Positions 45,501 to 54,307 of a DNA stretch of 64,000 nt are shown piece by piece (within the stretch, counting starts at the first letter, position 1; every line of letters begins with the position of its first letter). A program made the position numbers and the translations under genes. Source of the DNA: Lutibacter oceani (GTDB taxonomy: Bacteria > Bacteroidota > Bacteroidia > Flavobacteriales > Flavobacteriaceae); the NCBI RefSeq assembly GCF_003384935.1, contig NZ_QTTQ01000009.1, positions 806,001 to 870,000 on the forward strand, written 5' to 3'. The notes below the pieces were generated by a model. That model did not search any database. It was not told the origin of the DNA and saw nothing but the letters and a program-made list of their open reading frames with translations.

Positions 45501-46560
45501 ATTTGGCTGATTTACCTAATAATTTTGCTGCCTTTTCATTTACATATAAATACCTGGAATTTTTATCCAAAATAACAAAGCCATCTTTTATACTCGAGAG
45601 TGTGTTTGAAAGTAAGTTTTTTGTTGTGTTAAGTTTTTGCTCAAAAATCACATTTTCTGTAACATCCTGCCCAATCCCAATAATTCTTGAAATTTTGTCA
45701 TTTTCAATTATAATACTTCTTTTTTCATGAATGTATTTTAATTTTCCGCTTTTTGTGAAAATTCTATATTTTAAATTTTGATCTGGATTTTTTAATAGAT
45801 TTTTTACATCAAAATTATTTACAATATGTTTATCTTCATTATGAACAAATGACAAATAATATTCTAAACTTATTTTACTTTCTTGTGGATTTACTTCAAT
45901 TATTTTATAAGCCTCATCAGTCCAACTAATTTCGTTTGTTTCAAAATCATAAAACCAACTTCCAATTTTAGCAATTGATTCAGATTCTTTATACCTCTTT
46001 TCACTGTTTGCTAACTCCTTACGTATACGAACTCTTTCCGTTATATTTTCAACTGAAACAATTACGTTTTCAAGCGTATTTTCATTTCCATCAACTACAT
46101 TAAACTTTATAAGTATATCAAATTCTTCACCAACCAAAGTTTTATTAACAGATTCTATTTCTGTTTCTTTTGTGCCTAATAAAATATCTACAACCAGTTT
46201 AGAAAAACCTTTATTTGATTTTTTTGTAAAAACTTTATTGAGGTTTTCATATAGTTCTTCCTTATTTTTGGCTTTATATAATTTAACAGCTGTGGCATTT
46301 ACATCTTTTATGGCTACCAATGAAGCTAGCTTAGGAATAATAGTTGGATTGTTATTAATATAGGTTTTTACATCAGTATTGTATTTTTTAACAAGCGAAT
46401 CCATGTATTTTTTTGCCTCTGAAAAATCTTCAATCCAAAGTGCAATAGGCGCATGTTCAAAAAAAGTGAAATATTCATCACAACTAACTTTATCAATTTT
46501 TGTTTGATTTGAAACTTCAGAATTTTCTTGAGGTATATTTTTTAAGTTTCTTTTAGCCAT
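42502..46560 (-). CDS. Multi-PAS/GAF hybrid sensor histidine kinase-response regulator
   Basis: A 1352-residue cytoplasmic hybrid kinase without transmembrane segments. About six PAS domains run in series (~20-165, 185-305, 310-420, 425-555, 560-685, 687-810); most end in the DIT[ED] PAC-type motif. A GAF domain covers ~815-960. The HisKA H-box is FLANMSHEIRTPMNG (His near 996). The ATPase has N-box NLLSNALKFT, G1 DTGIGID and G2 GTGLGLAISKKF. The C-terminal receiver has LLIAEDEEYN, the phospho-acceptor in VFMDIKMPQMNG (Asp near 1286) and TKPI. No DNA-binding output follows, so the phosphate must pass to another protein. A second small kinase gene lies 46 bp upstream. Confidence 0.93.
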   Translation of the reverse strand: MAKRNLKNIPQENSEVSNQTKIDKVSCDEYFTFFEHAPIALWIEDFSEAKKYMDSLVKKYNTDVKTYINNNPTIIPKLASLVAIKDVNATAVKLYKAKNKEELYENLNKVFTKKSNKGFSKLVVDILLGTKETEIESVNKTLVGEEFDILIKFNVVDGNENTLENVIVSVENITERVRIRKELANSEKRYKESESIAKIGSWFYDFETNEISWTDEAYKIIEVNPQESKISLEYYLSFVHNEDKHIVNNFDVKNLLKNPDQNLKYRIFTKSGKLKYIHEKRSIIIENDKISRIIGIGQDVTENVIFEQKLNTTKNLLSNTLSSIKDGFVILDKNSRYLYVNEKAAKLLGKSAKSLIGKQIWKEFPEKEGDLFYDEYQNTLRTKKPKSFENYFAPWDKWFENRMIPSKDEMLIFFQEITDKKLSENKIKEAYNIINKSTSVAIRCKNERDFPVVFASENTKNLFGYSYKDLLASKVKIHETVYFEDLPKIRSVVFKLAKSKTSKSFKPKPFRIITKKGKIKWVEGSFYSSVNENGIVTHIHGIVEDITEQKNIEDLLFKSNQRLKYQFNNTPLASIIWDLDFKILDWNKSAERIFGYKASEVVGKINADLLTPPYLMEEMKKLRETSFVEDRTFRNTNENITKNGDIIICDWYSVTLKDSQNKRIGSACLIDDITERVNSKILLEKSEKKYRDIFEKSIDAVMILKEGLFVDCNESTLRIFGYNSKEDLLKLHPSQISPKEQPGGDNSFQKAEDVMKIALENGSNRFRWYHKRKNGQVFPAEVSLTKIEEYNNKPTIHAVVKDITERVKKETLEGVLYNISKAALTIEDFNEFSIFIKNELHKIIDTTNFYIALYNKDNDIISLPYVVDEKDDTIEFPAKQSLTGHVIKSKRPLLVNEEYHKKLIKSGIIEMVGKPTKIWAGAPLKIQNEVFGAIVVQSYRDEKAYNFNDLQLLEFVANQISVSIQNKNAENELKNALIKAQESDRLKSAFLANMSHEIRTPMNGIIGFSELFLDANLSESERKEYAKIVINSSKQLLSIVNDILDISKIEAGVVQLNYSNVNVNQLLDSLCAFYTPITKESKLTLTCVKGLSDNDCMIKIDKTKLHQILTNLLSNALKFTEKGSIELGYQLKNQNLEFYVKDTGIGIDKKLHTKIFDRFIQADLDLNKQKKGTGLGLAISKKFIELFKGEMWLESDNRGTKVFFTVPYNQVKKPIINTVIEKEIKKITNGSNKQITLLIAEDEEYNMLYINELFSATDYKIIEAVNGIEAVNFALKNPEIDMVFMDIKMPQMNGNEAMVEIKKIKPTLPIIALSAFAMESDKENALNKGFDAYLTKPIDRKKLFKLIHQFSN

Positions 46561-46606
46561 TGTAAGTATTTGGTGGGGTTTTAAAAACGTATAAATATAT
46601 AATTTA

Positions 46607-47401
46607 TTAATTAATTGGTAATGTTATTGTTATAGTAGTTCCCTTATTAAAAATACTTTCCACCGAAATTTCTCCAGCATGTTGTTTAATAATTTTTTCT
46701 GCAATTGAAAGTCCTAAACCAATACATTTTTTATTATTAACATCATACGTATTTACTACAAAAAATTCATTAAAAATTTTTGATAAATCACTTTCTAAAA
46801 TTCCTATTCCTTCATCAGATATTATGGTATTGATAGTATTATTATTTTTTACTACTTCTATTTTAATTTTGGAATTTTCATTAGAAAATCGAATTGCATT
46901 ATTTATTATATTTTTTAAAGCTAAGCCAATTTTTTCTTCATCAATATTTAATATGATTGGCTCTGCTGAAATATTTTTAACAAATTCAATATTTTTAGCC
47001 TGTACTAATTCGTTAAAATTATTTATTACATTATTTAAAACTTCGGTATAATTTTTTAATTGAAAATCGTATTCAACATGTTGAGATTTTATTCTCTGAA
47101 AACTTGAAAAAGAATTTAATAACTCAATTGCGTATTGTGATGAATTATTGATTATTTGTAAATGCTTTTGTAATTTTTCTGTATCATAATTTTCAGTATC
47201 TTCTAATATCATATCAGAAAAAGAATATACAATACCTATTGGATTTTTTAAATTATGAGTTAGTACCGAAATTAATTTATCATTTTGATTATTAACTACT
47301 TTTAATTTATTGGAAACAACCTTTAATTGAACACTCAATTCAACAATTTTATCTTCAAGTTGGTTTGTGTAATTATTTGAATTGTCTTCAATCTTTCCCA
47401 C
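46607..47401 (-). CDS. Small soluble sensor histidine kinase
   Basis: A 264-residue histidine kinase with no sensor domain and no membrane segment. An N-terminal coiled coil (~12-42) leads into HisKA with SVLTHNLKNPIGIVYSF (His49). The ATPase has NIINNAIRFSN, SDEGIGIL and GLGLSIAEKIIKQHAGEI. Input must come from a partner or the coiled coil. It precedes the large hybrid kinase on the same strand (46 bp), and the two may form a relay; that is inference. No cognate DNA-binding response regulator is in the window. Confidence 0.88.
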   Translation of the reverse strand: MGKIEDNSNNYTNQLEDKIVELSVQLKVVSNKLKVVNNQNDKLISVLTHNLKNPIGIVYSFSDMILEDTENYDTEKLQKHLQIINNSSQYAIELLNSFSSFQRIKSQHVEYDFQLKNYTEVLNNVINNFNELVQAKNIEFVKNISAEPIILNIDEEKIGLALKNIINNAIRFSNENSKIKIEVVKNNNTINTIISDEGIGILESDLSKIFNEFFVVNTYDVNNKKCIGLGLSIAEKIIKQHAGEISVESIFNKGTTITITLPIN

Positions 47402-47599
47402 TATATAAACATTTTTAGTAAAAATAATTGTAATATTATAATATTCAAACTTTTAAACTCAATTTTATCAATATAAATGCGTTTTTTAAAAAAATTCAAT
47501 ACTTCTCTAAGATTTTCCCAATAATATACTTAATAATTTATGTGTTATATAAATCCTAAATTTTACTACTTTTACCTTTTACGATTTAAACAAAAATAA

Positions 47600-48418
47600 A
47601 TGTCGACTGCAAAAAAAAATTATAAGAGAATTACCACCAAAAGTTTGGTGGAAATGAAAAATAATGGTCAAAAAATTGCAATGCTCACAGCTTACGATTA
47701 TACCATGGCAAAAATTGTAGATAATGCTGGTATTGATATAATTTTAGTAGGTGATTCAGCTTCAAATGTAATGGCTGGCCATGAAACAACATTACCTATT
47801 ACATTAGATCAAATGATTTACCATGCAAGTTCTGTTGTAAGGGCAATAGAAAGAAGCTTGGTTGTGGTTGATTTACCTTTTGGAAGCTATCAGGGAAATT
47901 CCAGAAGCGCTTTAGATTCTGCAATTAGAATTATGAAAGAGTCTGGCGGTCATGCCGTAAAATTAGAAGGTGGAAGTGAAATAAAAGAATCTATTTCAAG
48001 AATTTTAACCGCAGGAATTCCTGTTATGGGACATTTAGGATTAACACCACAATCCATTTATAAATTTGGATCGTACACCGTAAGAGCAAAAGAGGAAGAA
48101 GAAGCCGAAAAATTAAAAGAAGACGCCTTACTTTTAGAACAACTGGGCTGTTTTGCTTTGGTTTTAGAAAAAGTACCTGCAAAATTAGCTAAAGAAGTTG
48201 CAAAAAGTATTTCAATTCCAGTTATAGGAATTGGAGCAGGAAATGGTGTAGACGGACAAGTTTTAGTAACACATGACATGTTGGGAATGACCCATGAATT
48301 TCATCCAAGGTTTTTAAGAAGATATCTTGATTTATATTCAGAAATGACCAATGCTTTTAAAAACTATATTTCTGATGTAAAAAGCTTGGATTTTCCTAAT
48401 GATGATGAACAATATTAA
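47600..48418 (+). CDS. panB: 3-methyl-2-oxobutanoate hydroxymethyltransferase
   Basis: A 272-residue PanB, which makes ketopantoate from alpha-ketoisovalerate in pantothenate/CoA synthesis. Family motifs are present: [58 protein letters not shown] and [21 protein letters not shown]. The 198-bp upstream gap is AT-rich; a near-consensus TACCTTTT is the only promoter-like box seen. Its stop codon overlaps the next start by one base (TAATG). Confidence 0.96.
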   Translation: MSTAKKNYKRITTKSLVEMKNNGQKIAMLTAYDYTMAKIVDNAGIDIILVGDSASNVMAGHETTLPITLDQMIYHASSVVRAIERSLVVVDLPFGSYQGNSRSALDSAIRIMKESGGHAVKLEGGSEIKESISRILTAGIPVMGHLGLTPQSIYKFGSYTVRAKEEEEAEKLKEDALLLEQLGCFALVLEKVPAKLAKEVAKSISIPVIGIGAGNGVDGQVLVTHDMLGMTHEFHPRFLRRYLDLYSEMTNAFKNYISDVKSLDFPNDDEQY

Positions 48419-49356
48419 TGAAAGTATTATTAATAGATACCAATCATCCATTACTTAAAAGTGGTCTAGAAAAACTAGGTTGCATTTGTGATGAAGATTA
48501 TAATTCTTCAAAAGAAAAAATTGAAGAAAAAATTTTCAATTACAACGGTATTGTTATTAGAAGTAGGTTTAAAATTGATAAAACATTTATAAATGCTGCT
48601 ACTAATTTAAAATTTATAGCACGTGTTGGGGCTGGTCTTGAAAGTATTGATGTTGAATATGCTGAAAAAAAAGGAATACATTTAATCGCTGCACCCGAAG
48701 GAAACAGAAATGCTGTTGGAGAACACGCTTTAGGAATGATTTTAGCTCTTTTTAATAACTTTAAAAAAGCAGATCTCGAAATTAGACAAGGAAAATGGCT
48801 TCGTGAAGAAAATAGAGGAATAGAATTGGAAGGCAAAACTATTGGCATAATTGGTTATGGTAATATGGGAAAAGCTTTTGCTAAAAAATTACGCGGTTTT
48901 GATGTGGAAGTTATTTGTTACGATATAAAAAATAACGTGGGCGATGAAAATTGCAAACAAGTTTCTTTAAAGGAATTACAACAAAAAACAGACGTTTTAA
49001 GCTTACATACTCCATTTAATGAATTATCTCATAAAATGGTAAATACTAATTTTATTGCTGCTTTTAAAAAGCCTTTTTACCTTATAAATACCGCACGTGG
49101 ATCAGCAGTTATAACAGATGATTTGGTTGAAGCCCTTATAAATAAAAAAATTCTAGGTGCCTGCTTAGATGTATTAGAATATGAAAAATTATCTTTCGAA
49201 AATTTGTTTGAAAATGATGTTTTACCCGAAGCTTTTGATTATTTAATTCATTCAGAAAAAGTCTTATTAACTCCTCATATTGCCGGTTGGACGGTTGAAT
49301 CAAAAATAAAATTAGCACAAACAATTGTAGATAAAGTTAAAGCAAAATTTTATTAA
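48418..49356 (+). CDS. D-isomer-specific 2-hydroxyacid dehydrogenase (SerA-like)
   Basis: A 312-residue NAD-dependent D-2-hydroxyacid dehydrogenase. The nucleotide-binding motif is TIGIIGYGNMGKAF. The catalytic Arg is in INTARGSAV and the catalytic His in LLTPHIAGWTVES. The substrate lid RVGAGLESIDVEYAEKKGI resembles 3-phosphoglycerate dehydrogenase. No C-terminal ACT domain is present, so feedback by serine through ACT is not expected. It is coupled to panB by a one-base TAATG overlap. Whether it serves serine synthesis or a ketopantoate-related step is not decided by the sequence. Confidence 0.88.
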   Translation: MKVLLIDTNHPLLKSGLEKLGCICDEDYNSSKEKIEEKIFNYNGIVIRSRFKIDKTFINAATNLKFIARVGAGLESIDVEYAEKKGIHLIAAPEGNRNAVGEHALGMILALFNNFKKADLEIRQGKWLREENRGIELEGKTIGIIGYGNMGKAFAKKLRGFDVEVICYDIKNNVGDENCKQVSLKELQQKTDVLSLHTPFNELSHKMVNTNFIAAFKKPFYLINTARGSAVITDDLVEALINKKILGACLDVLEYEKLSFENLFENDVLPEAFDYLIHSEKVLLTPHIAGWTVESKIKLAQTIVDKVKAKFY

Positions 49357-49382
49357 TTTTATTCAATAAAAATTATTTCATT

Positions 49383-49853
49383 ATGAAATATAAGGCTGAC
49401 TCTCCAGAAAATTATATCAATCAAGCTCCTGAAGAAAGGCAACCTATTTTAAAAAAATTACGCAAAACTATTTTAAACAATTTACCAAAAGGATTTGAAG
49501 AAGGCATTCAATACGGTATGATTGGCTATTATGTACCTCACAGTATTTATCCTAATGGTTACCATTGCACACCTAAAGAGCCATTACCTTTTATGAGTTT
49601 TGCTTCACAAAAAAATTCAATAAATATTTATAATTCTGCCATTTATGCTAAACCAGAAATTTACGATTGGTTTATTGCTGAATATCCAAAACACTGCTCA
49701 AGAAAATTAGATATGGGCAAAAGCTGTATTCGTTTTAAAAAAATAGATGAAATTCCGTTTAACTTAATTGCTGAGTTATGTAAAAAAATGACTGTTGATG
49801 AATGGATTCATCTTTATGAACAAAATTTAAAAATAACTAAACATAAAAATTAA
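49383..49853 (+). CDS. DUF1801 family protein
   Basis: A 156-residue cytoplasmic protein of the DUF1801 (YdhG-like) type. It shows the family start SPENYINQAPEERQPILKKLRKTI, the GFEEGIQYGMIGYYVP segment and MGKSCIRFKKIDEIPFNLI near the end. The family's function is not established. It is 2 bp upstream of a VOC-family gene and likely co-transcribed. Confidence 0.83.
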   Translation: MKYKADSPENYINQAPEERQPILKKLRKTILNNLPKGFEEGIQYGMIGYYVPHSIYPNGYHCTPKEPLPFMSFASQKNSINIYNSAIYAKPEIYDWFIAEYPKHCSRKLDMGKSCIRFKKIDEIPFNLIAELCKKMTVDEWIHLYEQNLKITKHKN

Positions 49854-49855
49854 TT

Positions 49856-50239
49856 ATGAAGCGTGTAACAGGAATAGGAGGATTGTTTTTTAAAACTAAA
49901 GATCCTAAATCAACAAAAGAATGGTATAAAAAACATTTAGGCTTTAATACCGATGACTGGGGATGTACATTTTGGTGGAAAGATAATGACGGAAAAAAAT
50001 GCACAACACAATGGAGCCCTTTTGAAAAAGATTCAAAATATTTTGAGCCTTCAAAAAAAGAATTTATGTTTAATTATCGCGTAGAAAACTTAGTTGAACT
50101 TATAAAAACCTTAAAAGAAGAAGGAATTACTGTTGTTGGTGAAATTGAAGAATATGATTATGGAAAATTTGGTTGGATTTTAGATAACGATGGAAATAAA
50201 ATTGAACTTTGGGAACCTAAAGATGTTGCTTTTTTATAA
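49856..50239 (+). CDS. VOC-superfamily (glyoxalase-like) protein
   Basis: A 127-residue protein of the vicinal oxygen chelate fold: an N-terminal module GGLFFKTKDPKSTKEWYKKHLGF and a C-terminal module ending DNDGNKIELWEP, the classic metal-ligand Glu segment. The first unit lacks an obvious His ligand. It probably binds or acts on a small molecule; the substrate is unknown. It follows the DUF1801 gene by 2 bp. Confidence 0.85.
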   Translation: MKRVTGIGGLFFKTKDPKSTKEWYKKHLGFNTDDWGCTFWWKDNDGKKCTTQWSPFEKDSKYFEPSKKEFMFNYRVENLVELIKTLKEEGITVVGEIEEYDYGKFGWILDNDGNKIELWEPKDVAFL

Positions 50240-50277
50240 TATTTATTTTGTACTTTTAATATTCTAATAATTAAGTT

Positions 50278-50565
50278 ATGGATGTAATTGATGAAAATGG
50301 AAATGTAATTCCAAAAAGTAAAGAAGAAAGCAAAAGAGTTTTAGCTGGAATTTTAGGAATCCTTTTAGGTTCTTTAGGAATTCATAAATTTATACTTGGG
50401 TATACAACTGAAGGTATTATTATGTTTGCTGTTACTGTTGTTACATGTTTTGTTTTTTCGCCTTTAACGGGTTTAATTGGTTTAATTGAAGGCATTATTT
50501 ACCTAACAAAATCTGATGAAGAATTTATTTACATGTATCAAACTAATAAAAAAGGATGGTTTTAA
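50278..50565 (+). CDS. TM2-domain membrane protein
   Basis: A 95-residue protein with a short hydrophilic N-terminus (MDVIDENGNVIPKSKEESK) and a TM2 domain: helix ILGILLGSLGIHKFILGYTTEG, a turn, then helix FSPLTGLIGLIEGIIYL. The G-x-H-K/R-F pattern before the second helix is the TM2 hallmark. Function unknown. It converges with olsF, 17 bp away; only a weak AT-only hairpin lies between. Confidence 0.85.
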   Translation: MDVIDENGNVIPKSKEESKRVLAGILGILLGSLGIHKFILGYTTEGIIMFAVTVVTCFVFSPLTGLIGLIEGIIYLTKSDEEFIYMYQTNKKGWF

Positions 50566-50582
50566 ACTAATAAATTTAGTTA

Positions 50583-52421
50583 CTAATTACCCTCTAAAGA
50601 AGAAAACTTGGTTTTAATTTCAATACCATCGTTTTCCAGGCTGCTTTCAAGTTCGGCCTGAAACTCTTCCATAACTGGTTTAACTGTACTTTCAGGAATA
50701 TCTGCAACCCTAATATACATTAATCCGTCAACAGCATTGTTAAATTTTGGGTCTACATTAAATGCTACTAAACGCGCATTTTGTTTTACATATTTTTTAA
50801 TAAGAACCGGAATTCGAAGCGCTCCAGGTTCAATTTCATCAATAATTTTATCAAATTTGTTCATATCAGCTTTTGTAGCATCAAAAACAAAATCTTTATC
50901 TGCATCTTTTAATTTTACCTTGTATTCTTTTTTAGGATGAATGTATTGTGCAATATAAGGATCGTAATAATGAGATTTCATAAACTCAATCATTAACGAT
51001 TTTGAAAAGTTAGAAAATTGATTGCTTATGCTAACTCCTCCTATTAAATATTTATATTCCGGATGACGTAATGTTATATGAACAATCCCTTTCCAAAGTA
51101 AAAATAAAGGCATAGGCTTTTGCTGATATTCTTTAATAATAAAAGCACGTCCCATTTCAATAGAATTCTCCATCATTGAATATAGTTCAGGTTCAAACTT
51201 AAAAAGGGTGTGTACATAAAAACCTTCAATGCCATGTTTTTTATAAATTTCTTTTCCTAAACCCATTCTATAGGCTCCAACTACTTTTTTTGCATCGTTA
51301 TCCCATAAAAATAAATGATGATAATACCCATCAAATTTATCTAAATCTATAGATTCATTTGTACCCTCTCCAACTTCTCTAAAGGTAATTTCACGCAAAC
51401 GCCCAATCTCAAATTTTAAATTTGGAATTTTTTTGCTCTGTGCAAAAAACACTTCATAATTTTTACTCTTTAATAATCTTCCATTTTTTTCACGGAGTGT
51501 ATCTACTTCCTGAATTATTCTATCATTATTTTTCTGACAAACAATTTCTTTAGGTTGCTTTGCTTTTTTTAATGAAGGTGCATTAATAGTTTTAGATTCT
51601 TTTTCAAAAGGGTTTGCCAGCATATATGTTTTTCTACGAATAAAATCACAATAATCTTGTGTGTTTTTATATTCGTTTTGATCTATAACAGAGATTGGTT
51701 TCCCTATTCTAACTTTAATAACGCGTTCCTTTTGAGATAATAATTCAGATGGTAGTTTGGCAGTTCTTAATGTAGGATTCAATTTGGATAAAAAATAGAA
51801 CATTCTGCTATTTTTTGCATGAAAATAAATAGGAATAACCGGTACTTTTGCTTTTTGAATAAGTTTTATAGCACCTTCTTCCCAAGGTTTATCAACTATT
51901 AATTTTCCATCTTTATATGTGGATACTTCGCCAGCAGGAAAAACGCCTAAAGGAAATCCTTCTTTTAAATGCGATAAGGCACTTTTAATACCAGTTAAAC
52001 TTGACTTTGCGTCCTTTCTATCTTCAAAAGGGTTTACAGGCATTATAAATGGCTTCATGGGCTCAATTCTATGCAATAGAAAATTACCAATTATTTTATA
52101 ATCTGGTCTTTTTTCAATAAGAAGTTTTAACAGTAAAATACCATCAATTCCGCCAAGTGGATGATTTGAAACTGTAATAAATGCACCCTCTTTTGGAATC
52201 CTTATTAAATCCTCTTCTGGAATTTCAAATTTTATTTGAAGGTCATCTAAAAGTTCAGAAAAAAACTCTAAATCTTTTAAATGTTTATGTTTATTGTAAA
52301 TTTTATTTATGGTGGAAATCCTTAGTATTTTCATTAATAACCAACCAAAAAATGTACCTATAAATCCGTATTTATCAAGATTTATTACTTTCGAAATTTC
52401 TTTCGGTGTTACTAAACTCAT
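50583..52421 (-). CDS. olsF: Bifunctional ornithine-lipid type acyltransferase (OlsF-like fusion)
   Basis: A 612-residue fusion. The N-terminal half (~1-275) is a PlsC/LPLAT-type O-acyltransferase with SNHPLGGIDG (His87, Asp93) and VFPAGEVSTY. The C-terminal half (~300-600) is an OlsB-like N-acyltransferase of the GNAT/hemolysin type (REITFREVGEGTNESIDLDKFDGYYHHLFLWD in parts; GAYRMGLG; SIEMGRAFI; YLIGGVSIS). In OlsF of Serratia and Flavobacterium johnsoniae these halves make ornithine lipids from ornithine; in other Bacteroidota split homologues make glycine lipids. The amino acid used here cannot be told from sequence. Located at the inner membrane surface. Confidence 0.85.
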   Translation of the reverse strand: MSLVTPKEISKVINLDKYGFIGTFFGWLLMKILRISTINKIYNKHKHLKDLEFFSELLDDLQIKFEIPEEDLIRIPKEGAFITVSNHPLGGIDGILLLKLLIEKRPDYKIIGNFLLHRIEPMKPFIMPVNPFEDRKDAKSSLTGIKSALSHLKEGFPLGVFPAGEVSTYKDGKLIVDKPWEEGAIKLIQKAKVPVIPIYFHAKNSRMFYFLSKLNPTLRTAKLPSELLSQKERVIKVRIGKPISVIDQNEYKNTQDYCDFIRRKTYMLANPFEKESKTINAPSLKKAKQPKEIVCQKNNDRIIQEVDTLREKNGRLLKSKNYEVFFAQSKKIPNLKFEIGRLREITFREVGEGTNESIDLDKFDGYYHHLFLWDNDAKKVVGAYRMGLGKEIYKKHGIEGFYVHTLFKFEPELYSMMENSIEMGRAFIIKEYQQKPMPLFLLWKGIVHITLRHPEYKYLIGGVSISNQFSNFSKSLMIEFMKSHYYDPYIAQYIHPKKEYKVKLKDADKDFVFDATKADMNKFDKIIDEIEPGALRIPVLIKKYVKQNARLVAFNVDPKFNNAVDGLMYIRVADIPESTVKPVMEEFQAELESSLENDGIEIKTKFSSLEGN

Positions 52422-52459
52422 TTAATTTAAATTAACGGTAATTACAAAAATACATAAAA

Positions 52460-53707
52460 TTATTGCATAACAAGTTGTACAGTTCCTTTTGTGGTTTGTT
52501 TTAAAAGAACAACTCCTTTTTCTTCCACCAAATCAATAGCATTTTGAGTAGCATGTCTTATTGTATATAATAAAACATTGTTAACAAAACTTATGTTATA
52601 TTTTAATTTAATTTTTGATAAAAAAGTTTCAAAATTATTGAATTTATCTTCAATACAAACTGAAAAACTTAAGGCCGAATTTTGAATCAGGTTTACTTTT
52701 AATTTATTATCATGTAAAGTTTTAAAAATATCACTCAAATTATGTTCCACCATAAAGGAAAAATCTAAGGCCGAAATTGAAACTAAAATTTGTTCTTTTT
52801 TTAAAATATAACAAGGTATTTCTGGTAATAAATTAAGGTTTTTACCAACTGTTGTTCCTTTTAAATCTAAATTATAAAACGAACGAACATATAAAGGAAT
52901 ATTTTTATTTTCGAGTGGTTTTATTGTTTTTGGATGTATTACAGAAGCTCCAAAAAATGCCATTTCAATAGCTTCACTATATGAAATTTGTTCTAATAGT
53001 TTAGCATCTTCAAAATAACGAGGATCAGCATTTAAAACGCCAGCTACATCTTTCCAAATTGTAACACTTTCTGCGTTTAAACAATAAGCAAATATAGCTG
53101 CAGTATAATCAGAACCTTCTCGACCTAAAGTTGTTGTTTTATTTTTTGAATTACTGCCTAAAAAACCTTGAGTTAAAAATAAATTATTTGTATTTAAAGC
53201 ATTAATATTTATAGTAGTTTCTTCCCAGTTTACTGTTGCATTTCTATAATTTATATCTGTTTTTATATAATCTCTAACATCTATCCAACTATTGTTAATC
53301 CCAATTTCATTTAAATAAATACTTATAATTTTTGTTGAAAGCAATTCTCCAAAACCAACAACTTGATCGTAAATAAAATTATAATCGGTTGATTTATTTG
53401 TTGCTAAAAACCCACTTAATTGTCCAAATAATTGCTCAAGATCAAATAAAATAACATTTTTTTTATTTTCAAATAAATTGTCAATTATTTCAATATGAAA
53501 ATTTCTTACAAATTCAATTTGTGCTGCTAAATTATTTGTTTTATAATAATATGCATCAACAATTTTTTCAATGGCATTGGTCATTTTTCCCATAGCCGAT
53601 ATTACAATAAGTGTATCTTCAAATCCTTCATGTTTTAAAACACGAACTACATTTTTCACACTTTCAGCATCTTTTACTGAAGCGCCTCCAAATTTAAATA
53701 CCTTCAC
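52460..53707 (-). CDS. Aspartate kinase
   Basis: A 415-residue monofunctional aspartokinase, the first step from aspartate to lysine, threonine and methionine. The kinase domain has MKVFKFGGASVKDAESV, VISAMGKMTNAI, TTLGREGSDYTAA, TIWKDVAGVLNADPR and ASVIHPKTIKPL. The C-terminal part (~300-415) is shorter and more divergent than two full ACT domains, though beta-alpha units are visible (ILVSISALDFSFM). Feedback control may therefore differ from the classical enzymes. It follows a GNAT gene by 1 bp and precedes olsF by 38 bp on the same strand. Confidence 0.92.
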   Translation of the reverse strand: MKVFKFGGASVKDAESVKNVVRVLKHEGFEDTLIVISAMGKMTNAIEKIVDAYYYKTNNLAAQIEFVRNFHIEIIDNLFENKKNVILFDLEQLFGQLSGFLATNKSTDYNFIYDQVVGFGELLSTKIISIYLNEIGINNSWIDVRDYIKTDINYRNATVNWEETTININALNTNNLFLTQGFLGSNSKNKTTTLGREGSDYTAAIFAYCLNAESVTIWKDVAGVLNADPRYFEDAKLLEQISYSEAIEMAFFGASVIHPKTIKPLENKNIPLYVRSFYNLDLKGTTVGKNLNLLPEIPCYILKKEQILVSISALDFSFMVEHNLSDIFKTLHDNKLKVNLIQNSALSFSVCIEDKFNNFETFLSKIKLKYNISFVNNVLLYTIRHATQNAIDLVEEKGVVLLKQTTKGTVQLVMQ

Positions 53708-53708
53708 G

Positions 53709-54185
53709 TTATTTGTTTAAATATTTTTTCATTGAAACCCTATCTATTTGAGCCGTATCCCAATCTCTTAATACTTTAGCGCCTGTACTTTCGTAAAACT
53801 CAATAGCTGGTTCATTCCAATCTAAAACATTCCATTCTATTCGCTTTACACCTTTATTATAACCATATTCAATAACTTTTTTATACAAGGAGCTACCAAT
53901 TTTTAAACCTCTTTTATTTTCTGTAACAATTAAATCTTCCAAATGAATTGTAGGACCTTTCCAAGTTGAATATCTAGGATAAAACAATGCAATACCAACT
54001 ATTTTAGCATCCATTTCGGCAACAAATATTTTAAAAAGCGGAGTTTCTCCAAAACCATCTTTTATCAAATCATCAACAGTAACTTCTACAGCATTAGACT
54101 CTTTCTCAAAATGAGCCAATTCTTTAATTAAATTTAATACAGCTGGCATATCCGCTTTTTCTCCATCTCTAATAATAAAACTCAT
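53709..54185 (-). CDS. GNAT-family N-acetyltransferase
   Basis: A 158-residue GNAT enzyme. It shows IRDGEKADMPAVLNLIKELA, LEDLIVTENKRGLKIGSSLYKKV (the acetyl-CoA binding loop, RGLKIGS) and RIEWNVLDWNEPAIEFYESTGA. The pattern is like diamine/thialysine acetyltransferases of the SAT type. The substrate is uncertain. It is the first gene of a likely operon with aspartate kinase (1-bp gap). Confidence 0.88.
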   Translation of the reverse strand: MSFIIRDGEKADMPAVLNLIKELAHFEKESNAVEVTVDDLIKDGFGETPLFKIFVAEMDAKIVGIALFYPRYSTWKGPTIHLEDLIVTENKRGLKIGSSLYKKVIEYGYNKGVKRIEWNVLDWNEPAIEFYESTGAKVLRDWDTAQIDRVSMKKYLNK

Positions 54186-54307
54186 TTTTATCTAATATTA
54201 ATTAAGTAAAAGCTAAAGTAAAAAATCTTTATTCAAACTATAAAACTATTCTGATTCTTTTTCAAAAAAAAATCTAGACCTTTGCATAATAATTAACTAA
54301 TAAAAAA

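Noticed and set aside
42554..46363. Plus-strand open frames opposite the hybrid kinase
   Set aside because: All lie antisense to continuous PAS, kinase and receiver domains with intact motifs.
50566..50582. Hairpin AACTAA/TTAGTT between the TM2 gene and olsF as a terminator
   Set aside because: The stem is short, AT-only in core and lacks a T-run.
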